The notes beneath the pieces were generated by a model. It was not told the origin of the DNA. It made no database searches and saw only the letters and a program-made list of their open reading frames with translations. The position numbers and the translations under genes were made by a program. From Begonia masoniana (lineage: Eukaryota; Streptophyta; Magnoliopsida; Cucurbitales; Begoniaceae), in NCBI GenBank assembly GCA_022432975.1, contig CM039512.1:7514858-7578857 (forward strand): a stretch of DNA of 64,000 bases, written 5' to 3'. Of this stretch, positions 56,604 to 64,000 are shown in pieces. How positions within the stretch are numbered: position 1 is the stretch's first letter; every line of letters begins with the position of its first letter.

Positions 56604-56892
56604 AATCTCCTCCCCTCGACGTTTTCGTCGGCCACACTTCTAGTTGGACAGTAGCTCTGATATCATTTATAGTGTCCTTCAGTGCTTCAATACAAAATTG
56701 TTCGTTTTGGGCCGAAGCCCGCATAAATTTATTCTTTGGGTTAGTCCAAAATGCATTGTACTAAATAGAGAGAAGAATCCTACTTATAAACCATATATTT
56801 TCTATTATTTCAAACGATGTGAAATTATGCATGTCCATCAGTCCTCATACTGGGTCATTATAACCTTCACATGACGAACTCTCACTAGCATA
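56604..56892. repeat. Host tandem repeat, spacer and right copy
   Basis: The first 64 bp are spacer (CTCCTCCCCTCGACGTTTTC, GTCGGCCACACTTC). Positions 56668-56892 repeat the unit at 11745-11965, in the same order and orientation with scattered differences. This fixes what the locus looked like before the copia arrived. Confidence 0.72.
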
Positions 56893-58055
56893 CAGATAAA
56901 AAAAAGTTGGTAATTCAAATAAAACCAAGCAGTTAAGATAGAATATAATTAGAGATTATATCAACATGGTCATTTAATGAATTTTATTGATATGTTCTTA
57001 CGAGTGTTTTGAATCAACATAAATATTATGATTCATTTGATATTTGAAGCTTACATTGATTATAGAAGATTTTATCATTGACGTTGATTGAAAACTTTAA
57101 GTTAAGATTTTATGACTTCGGATGTCTAAATGCATGATAATTAGGTTATATGAGGATTGTAATCAATGTTATTAAGTTTTAAGTAGATCTGAATAGTTTG
57201 AAGATTTTTTACAAACGACTTCTGAGATTAAGTTAAGATTTCAATTAAATTTTATTTACATACTTCCGCAAATCACGTGTTTAATTCTTTTAGGATTCGA
57301 AATTAGTTCAAAAACAATGGAGTTCAAAAACTTCAACAAGGGTTTAGTTTCAAATGATTTGAGTATTTTAGGGTTGGCAATGTAAATTTAGAAGCTCCAC
57401 TCAAATTGTTAAGAGCAATAAAGATGGATGGAAACACGAAAGAAAGCTCTGCACAGTGCACACATGGCGGAAAACAGGGCCTCATCATGACACGAAGGTT
57501 GCTTCCAACAACGGTAAAGTCGAAGAAGAAGACTCCTTTAAGATATCTTGACGAGGCTTTACTCATCACTCCCAGCCTCCAACCCTTTTTCTCCATTGCT
57601 ACCTGCAACCATTATTATTCATCTCCCTTCTCTCTCTATCATTATTTTATCTCTCATCTATTCCTAACAGTTGACTTCAAGCCGTCTCCCCCATAACTTC
57701 AACAGGGCCATTTCAAGACAATGGTTCGACGCCATTTTCGACTGTCCTTGGATACAGTTCCACTCAACCAAGAAAAGCTCGAGACAGAAGAATAAAAGCA
57801 TAGGATAATTTCATTTATATACACTTTTTAAGTGATGATATGAATCAGGCCAACCCAGATGAGTAGATAAAGATACATACCCAGAATTTTTTTAACTAGG
57901 AAATCACTAGTTTTGCGTCTGCTATGGCAATATTTACTAGTTAAGAGAATAGCTTCTTCATAACCATTACCAGATTAATGCATCTCTGATCGAACAATAA
58001 TTTACTCCTCTGCAGTTCGCATGCAGAAACCCAAGAAACTAAACTGGCTGACTGA
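56893..58055. other. Intergenic DNA and CCCH-gene 3' region
   Basis: AT-rich, no ORF with a recognisable domain. The last few hundred bases left of 58056 should include the 3' UTR of the minus-strand CCCH gene. Confidence 0.5.
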
Positions 58056-58961
58056 TCAACTGATGATGGACTTTGTAACCCGATAGAGTTCCGGGTCAAA
58101 TGAAGGGGATGGATCGATTCGATCCAGAGAATTTTCCTTTTTAAGCTTCTCGTACATTTTTGCTCTCAGATCTTTCCCCGATTCTACCCGCTCCATCACT
58201 GGCTCCTCTTCGAAATGTTCTTCCCAGGAGTCGAGGCGCCTGATTCCAGAAAACGTTCGAATCCGGGTCGGGGTAGTAGGCAGACTGAAGTACCCGTTTC
58301 GCGTCGGAGATCCGAAAACAGGAGGCCCCACTTGAACTTTTCTTGAAGAAGGTAAAGACTTGACCTTGCAAAGCTGCAGACTCCGAAGAGATGACGTCAT
58401 TTCTTTCATCGGCGTTGAACCTAGAGAACGGCTCATCGGCGACAGTGGTGGAGACTCAATCGGAGTCGCTAGAGGAGAAACAGAGATCGGCGAGGGCAAA
58501 AAAGGAAACGAACTCACAAACAAAGCTTCAATTGCCGGTGACCCATCAGTGGAACTTCTGGAGTTCTGCTCCGGGAGTACTCTGAGCTGCTGAGGAGTGT
58601 GAGCGAAGAAGCAGACCAATCGTCTACAGCTCGTCCCATCCTTGCATGGCTGCGTTCGATAACGAGCAGGGTGGAGCCAGCTCTCGAAAACGCCATGCGC
58701 GAACTCGCACAAATCACCCCTCTTACAAATTCCATTCCGGAACTCCGGGCAAGTAGTACCGGAGTAGTGATACTTCCTCAAGTCTCTCCGGCGGGCTTTC
58801 TCCCCGGGATGAGCGTACGGACACTGTGTCCAATCATGTGAACTGCCGCGAGCGCATTTCTTCACCTTGAAATCGAACATCCGAAAGTGGTCGGAGGAGA
58901 AAGAATCCACAGGACCGTCAGACAACTCCACATCAAAATCTGCTCCGGGTTCCTTCTCCAT
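58056..58961 (-). CDS. Tandem CCCH zinc-finger protein (RR-TZF family)
   Basis: Intronless, 301 residues. Plant RR-TZF proteins bind AU-rich mRNA, move between nucleus and P-bodies/stress granules, and tune ABA, GA and stress responses. An arginine-rich region with a C-X5-H-X4-C-X3-H motif (C36, H42, C47, H51; [10 protein letters not shown] after it) is followed by finger 1 C-X7-C-X5-C-X3-H (C71, C79, C85, H89), 16 residues, and finger 2 C-X5-C-X4-C-X3-H (C106, C112, C117, H121). Serine/proline-rich SRSLGS and SLPTTPTR stretches and a [13 protein letters not shown] tail resemble Arabidopsis TZF1-TZF3. There are no ankyrin repeats. The N-terminus is shorter than in those proteins and lacks their conserved leading motif. 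The ATG chosen is the first in frame; upstream codons remain open but have no ATG nearby. Confidence 0.93.
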   Translation of the reverse strand: MEKEPGADFDVELSDGPVDSFSSDHFRMFDFKVKKCARGSSHDWTQCPYAHPGEKARRRDLRKYHYSGTTCPEFRNGICKRGDLCEFAHGVFESWLHPARYRTQPCKDGTSCRRLVCFFAHTPQQLRVLPEQNSRSSTDGSPAIEALFVSSFPFLPSPISVSPLATPIESPPLSPMSRSLGSTPMKEMTSSLRSLQLCKVKSLPSSRKVQVGPPVFGSPTRNGYFSLPTTPTRIRTFSGIRRLDSWEEHFEEEPVMERVESGKDLRAKMYEKLKKENSLDRIDPSPSFDPELYRVTKSIIS

Positions 58962-58977
58962 CACAACACAGTCGAGA

Positions 58978-59056
58978 TCAATGCATGATATTGAAGAGAC
59001 TAGGAAGAAAACTCACCGACCGGGAAAGCAGAGAGAGAACAGTGCGGAGACTCCAT
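58978..59056 (-). promoter_or_regulatory. Two upstream ORFs before the CCCH gene
   Basis: An 18-codon frame (ATG at 59056, stop at 59000; begins MESPHCSLSAF) and a two-codon ATG-CAT-TGA (58986-58978) precede the main ATG at 58961. If transcribed, both could lower translation of the main frame. GTCG/GTGAGT inside the first could also act as a splice donor. Confidence 0.5.
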
Positions 59057-61040
59057 TTCTGCCGGTTTCAAAGATTTGGATCGTCTTGTAGCAGGGGAAG
59101 ATGAATACAAACCGTCGGATTAACTGGGTGGGGCTCACAAACCATCATTTCGGGCCCCACTTTGAGAGTGTCCGCTGAAATACCGGCAGTGGTTGCTCTC
59201 CGAACAGTTAACCATGGTTGGGTTAGCAGACTACTCCTCAGCTCTGACTATTTTTAAATATTATTTATTAAAAATATAATTAAAACTCACTTAATTTCAA
59301 TATTTCATGCTTGAAGCCGGAAGGGTTAATTGGATTATAGATATTAATTAATATATTTTTTTTATTATTTATTGAAATTATAAATAGGAGGAGTACGTGG
59401 GGAGTGGGTCGTTGGGGGAGAATAAAAGAGTGGACAGATGGCAAAACATAGGAGCGCGGGGCAGTAATCGCGTACAACCAAAGACAGAATCTAGACGATG
59501 TACGAGAAATAGAATGATACTATGCCTCCCTTTTTCAAATTCCTTCTGTACGGGCACGACCACCGTCTTTTGCTGTTCCCTATTCTACTCGCTTTTTTTT
59601 GCTTTTCTTCTTTTTATTCTCATTTACATAATTTATTTTTACTATTAACGTGACGTTTACTCTATTATCATACTCTCTGAATATATTTATCGACGTGTCC
59701 AACGATTATTGAATGTAACATTATTCCATTTTTATATACGTTATACCCTAGAGCAAGATTGGTTACATTTTTTTTAGCTGTGACTATCTATTCTTTTATT
59801 ATATAATATATTTCTCTACGATTTTGATACGCTAGTGACGTAATAATGATCGCAAAGTAAAAAAAAATAATAACTATAGTGGAGGACTTTGACAAAATTG
59901 GTGGAAGACTTGGTCAATAACCCATGGGGAGAAAGTAATAAGGTTGACTGAGCTCCATTACTATCAATACAAGTCCTAAATAAAAATAAAACTAAACTAT
60001 CTAATTAGCATATTTAATTGGAGATTTGTTGGGTCTAATACTAAACTAATCAAGATTCTTAAATTTATTTAATTAAATTATTTTTAATACCTCTAATCGG
60101 GTAGACACGTAGACTGAGTACTAGATATCTATACAACTATGGTCAATGGGTATGAAATCAGGCCAAGATCCAGTCTAAGCCCGGTTCAGTCTTAGTTTAA
60201 CGAGCCTTGGTCTGATTATTTGGGAGTGACCCATAAGTATGAGCCATGAGGGGTGGTATATTAAGATAGTGTGCAATTTAATATTTTTCTTGCATGAAAC
60301 GAATCAATCTGATTATTTCAATATTAAAATTAAAATTTGAAAATACTTTTACAAATTAACCAAAATATAAATAAATGTTACAAACGAACAAAAATAATTA
60401 CAAGTTCACTTTTATGTCTAATAGGTAAATATACAAGGTCAATTTCTCGAAAGATACGATCACATGATTCGATTTAAAAACTAGGACGTTCTTGGGCCAA
60501 AAGGAAACAATATTTACTCACAGTAAAAATGTGAGGTTAAAATTGTTTATAAATGTTTGAAGTGTGCAGACTTTGGACCCCTCTTGGAACCGCCCAAGAA
60601 CCGGCCCGAAACTGCAATCCGGTTCGGTCCGCCAACTAGCTCTGTCCACCCTTAATTAAAACGACTATAAATTATAATGACCAAAATCATAGTTGCTCCA
60701 TTAGTCTACCCTTTAAGTGAAAATCTTCGTTGAGTAAATGAATTAGAAGGGTAAGTGCATTGCATTTCTCTTAAATTACATCAATATAGGGAGCATGATA
60801 GTCTATTATTATATTCTTTTAAACTACTCGCTGCCACGTCAAACAACAATTTATGCAATAAATATAAAAAAATTAACTTTTTATAATTTATTACATTAAT
60901 TATACTCACTGTTGTTTGACACGTTAACAAGTATTTTAAGAAAATAAAATAAAAAATTAAATCAACATTAATTTGTATTATATTCTATATTTTTTTAGAG
61001 AATAATGCTAGGTGTACTATCTTATTTCACTATTTTAAAA
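59057..61040. other. CCCH-gene promoter side and AT-rich intergenic DNA
   Basis: The first few hundred bases form the likely promoter of the minus-strand CCCH gene; no single TATA box stands out. The rest is AT-rich and without supported genes. GGTTCGGTCCGCC and CCCGGTTCAG words near 60170-60660 hint at degenerate transposon ends, but no paired termini were found. Confidence 0.5.
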
Positions 61041-61566
61041 AAGGATAATTATCAATTTGAACCCTGTACTATACACTTTTTTTCAATTCACCTCCTGTAC
61101 TAAAAAATCGGCAAACCGAATCGTGTACTTTGATTTTGTTATCATTTTTGACCTTCTATCAATAATTTCATTAAATCCCCATTTAAAAAATTACCAACCG
61201 ATATTTGAAAAAATTTTCGCATGGGTAGATCATAGAAATTTTTTCGTGATTTTCCTAAAATTTGTATGATTATTATAAATATTTTTAAAATACCTAAAAT
61301 TACATTACAATAAATCGTACATGTGTTAAAAATCATGAAAATTTTCAGATTATCTTCTCATTAAGTAGTGAACATGTAGTAAAATTTTTAACTAAATCTA
61401 AGATTGTTTGGTAATTTTTTAAATGAGGGTTTAATGAAATTGTTGATAGAAGGTCAAAAATGATAACAAATCAAATTACAGGGTTCGATTTGTCGATTTT
61501 TTTTAGTATATGGGGCGAATTGAAAAAAATGTATTAGTACAGAGTTCAATCGATAATTACCTTTTA
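61041..61566. mobile_element. Long-TIR element, copy 1
   Basis: The left end (GGATAATTATCAATTTGAAC, CTGTACTATACAC, TTTTTTCAATTC, AAAAAATCG, TTATCATTTTTGACC) is repeated as an inverted, slightly diverged copy at the right end, giving TIRs of about 180 bp around a short core. No coding capacity. Flanks are AAAA/TTTT-rich, so the target duplication cannot be fixed. Confidence 0.8.
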
Positions 61567-61597
61567 AAATTAATTACTTATACATCACTATTTTAAA

Positions 61598-62123
61598 AAG
61601 GATAATTATCAATTTGAACCCTGTACTATACACTTTTTTTCAATTCACCTCCTGTACTAAAAAATCGGCAAACCGAATCGTGTACTTTGATTTTGTTATC
61701 ATTTTTGACCATTCTATCATAATTTCATTAAATCCCCATTTAAAAAATTACCAACCGATATTTGAAAAATTTTCGCATGGGTAGATCATAGAAATTTTTT
61801 CGTGATTTTCCTAAAATTTGTATGATTATTATAAATATTTTTAAAATACCTAAAATTACATTACAATAAATCGTACATGTGTTAAAAATCATGAAAATTT
61901 TCAGATTATCTTCTCATTAAGTAGTGAACATGTAGTAAAATTTTTAACTAAATCTAAGATTGTTTGGTAATTTTTTTAAATTGAGGGTTTAATGAAATTG
62001 TTGATAGAAGGTCAAAAATGATAACAAATCAAATTACAGGGTTCGATTTGTCGATTTTTTTTAGTATATGGGGCGAATTGAAAAAAATGTATTAGTACAG
62101 AGTTCAATCGATAATTACCTTTT
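61598..62123. mobile_element. Long-TIR element, copy 2
   Basis: Direct repeat of copy 1 at a 557-bp step (CTGTACTATA at 61064 and 61621), nearly identical and including about 30 bp of flank (AATTACTTATACATCACTA). Sharing flank means the second copy arose by tandem duplication rather than a new transposition. Confidence 0.82.
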
Positions 62124-62159
62124 AAAATTAATTACTTATACATCACTATTTTTAAAACG

Positions 62160-62480
62160 ATATTTCAGTTGCACCTGTACTATACACTTTTTTTCAATTC
62201 ACCTCCTGTACTAAAAAATCGGCAAACCGAATCGTGTACTTTGATTTTGTTATCATTTTTGACCATTCTATCATAATTTCATTAAATCCCCATTTAAAAA
62301 ATTACCAACCGATATTTGAAAAATTTTCGCATGGGTAGATCATAGAAATTTTTTCGTGATTTTCCTAAAAAATGATAACAAAATCAAATTACAGGGTTCG
62401 ATTTGTCGATTTTTTTAGTATATGGGGCGAATTGAAAAAAAATGTATTAGTACAGAGTTCAAATCGATAATTACCTTTTA
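62160..62480. mobile_element. Long-TIR element, copy 3, internally deleted
   Basis: Third direct copy (CTGTACTATA at 62175, step 554). After TCGTGATTTTCCTAAAA the core and part of the right TIR are missing, and the sequence jumps to AATGATAACAAAATC and the closing TIR. Confidence 0.82.
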
Positions 62481-64000
62481 AAAAATTAATTAACTTATCA
62501 TACAATTATTTATATAATTAATTTTATTATATTAATTACACTTATAAATATTTGACAAATTAATAAATTTTTATAAGAAAATGAAATAATAGATTGTCGA
62601 GAAGGTGGTTGGTACAGACTGAGCTGCCGACAGTGAAGGGTTAGGTGGAGAGGTGTAGTAAAAGGGTATCTTCATTCAGGCATCAGATTGAGATTCTCCT
62701 TTTGCATTGTCTCTGATTTTATGAATAATTTTACAAATAATAAGTAAAAAACAAATTTTGTCGCTCGAGCGACACAGAAATGTTTGTCGTTTTAGAAGTA
62801 ATTAAATGTGTGGTTTTTAAGATCCAATTGAAATGGGGCCATCTTGATGATTTTCTTCCATGCATGGAGATTTTGGATTACTTAGATGCACAAACCTTAC
62901 CAACCCACTACTTGTGGCAAAAGACTCAAGCCTAACTATAATAAATTTGATTTATCGAACCTTGAGAATTAAATAAGTCAGCGTAAGTAAGTTTAACAAG
63001 TCGAGTTTAACGAATCAACGACTAAGTGTACAATGTAGTCCAAGTACGTGCTTTGATTTTTTTTATCAAATTTAATTACTCGTTTTCTATTTTGATCTTA
63101 CTGTTAATTTTTATCTCATTTTGATTCTCTTGTCAGGATTGATAATGAATCTCGTCGTTGTCTATGATTGATTTTGAAAATTATTATTGAATTTCAACAT
63201 TGATTTAAAGTTTTTTTTTTTTTGCTAATCACTTAATTTACAATTAGATAAACATATCCTCATCAGACAACTTGATCCGCCCAAATCAGGTGTCACGGTC
63301 TTACATTTTTAGAGAATGGAATATGCGACATTCGTTGCCTCATGAATGTAACGAGTCAACCTACGATGTCAACGACACCAATTGCCAACAACATTAGAGC
63401 GGACTTTCAATCTAATTCCCTCCGTGTTTTAAAATTCGATAGCAAATGACCCGATGAGATCTACACCATTCATCCACTATGGTAGGTAGCTCGAGGACGG
63501 TCCACAATAGACCAAGGCTTCGCCTCAAACCTTCTATATTCATCAGATCTCAAGATTGACAGCTCCTCCCCTGGCCAAAAATTGACTCGACGCAAATACA
63601 CTGCAAAAAATGAGTAGGTGCCACGTCATCATATGATTTATTTCTTAATTTAAAAAAAGAAAACAAAGTGGAGCCACGAAGATCTGACTCATCACTTCCT
63701 TTTCGTAAGGGAAAAATCCTCCTCCTTAACAACTGTTTTCCATAAACCTAATCCTGATTACTGCTAGTCATTTGATATTACAGTAACAGCTTGTCTATAA
63801 GTTAGTCCAATATAATACAAAGATACGATTTTTACCAAATATTTTTGTTTTTTAAAAGATTTGAATCAAACCCTTGTAATTTTTTAAACTGATGACAATG
63901 ATTTTGCTTCAAAAATCTCTTTTTTTTTTGTTTGATTTACTTAATTAGGATGGTTTAATCTCGAGGAGTACTTCAATCATACGTGGGTGGATTTGGTTTG
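62481..64000. other. Right-edge intergenic DNA, no supported gene
   Basis: AT-rich, short ORFs only (longest 60 codons, no domain). Nothing else is recognised. Confidence 0.5.

Noticed and set aside
58360..58593. Plus-strand ORFs over the CCCH gene (58360-58593, 58391-58585, 58599-58841, 58867-59091)
   Set aside because: They are antisense shadows of the minus-strand CCCH coding frame.
61057..61336. ORFs of 64-70 codons in the long-TIR element
   Set aside because: They fall within inverted repeats and are not kept in copies 2 and 3.

Overview
The window is nuclear DNA of a flowering plant, most likely a eudicot. It is AT-rich and holds two intron/exon-style host genes with clear plant orthologues. 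Between them lies a large nest of plant LTR retrotransposons (Ty1/copia, Ty3/gypsy Tekay-type and Athila/Tat-type), together with DNA transposons that carry gene-like passengers. Nothing prokaryotic is present. I cannot name the species from sequence alone.

Left flank (1-11965): old repeat remnants, a solo-LTR-like block (4035-6587) between two copies of a diverged repeat, and a 900-bp Mutator-like element (7112-8011, perfect 9-bp target duplication) that contains a piece of a PLATZ zinc-binding gene. Next comes the host gene SNF7/VPS32 (ESCRT-III core subunit), six coding exons at 8488-10222 on the + strand.

Centre (11966-56598): one Ty1/copia element on the - strand, bounded by 152-bp LTRs and a perfect GTCAC target duplication. 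About 4 kb of copia has been stretched to 44.6 kb by five insertions: (1) Tekay-type gypsy, 12078-24403, in the 3' LTR; (2) Athila-type gypsy, 25808-36315, in the RT; (3) a second Tekay-type gypsy, 37442-46754, at the pre-integrase/integrase junction; (4) a gag-only Athila/Tat derivative, 47322-53486, in the protease; (5) a Tekay-like solo LTR, 53608-55970, in the residual gag. Element 1 is itself hit by another solo LTR (12584-14497, TSD AAAAT) and by a 977-bp hAT element (17533-18509, 8-bp TSD) that carries an uninterrupted 72-codon ORF. The copia reads through in order (PR, pre-INT, INT, RT, RNase H) once the insertions are skipped, so the order of events can be read directly.

Right flank (56599-64000): the remainder of the tandem repeat that hosted the copia, then an intronless plant tandem CCCH zinc-finger gene on the - strand (58056-58961) with two upstream ORFs, AT-rich intergenic DNA, and a triplicated long-TIR element (61041-62480).

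The host genes are unrelated to each other: SNF7 acts in endosomal membrane scission, and the CCCH protein is expected to act in mRNA turnover and stress responses. All retroelement polyproteins seen are broken, except for one intact 440-codon ORF in the env-like position of the Athila element. I found no RNA genes and no CRISPR-like arrays.
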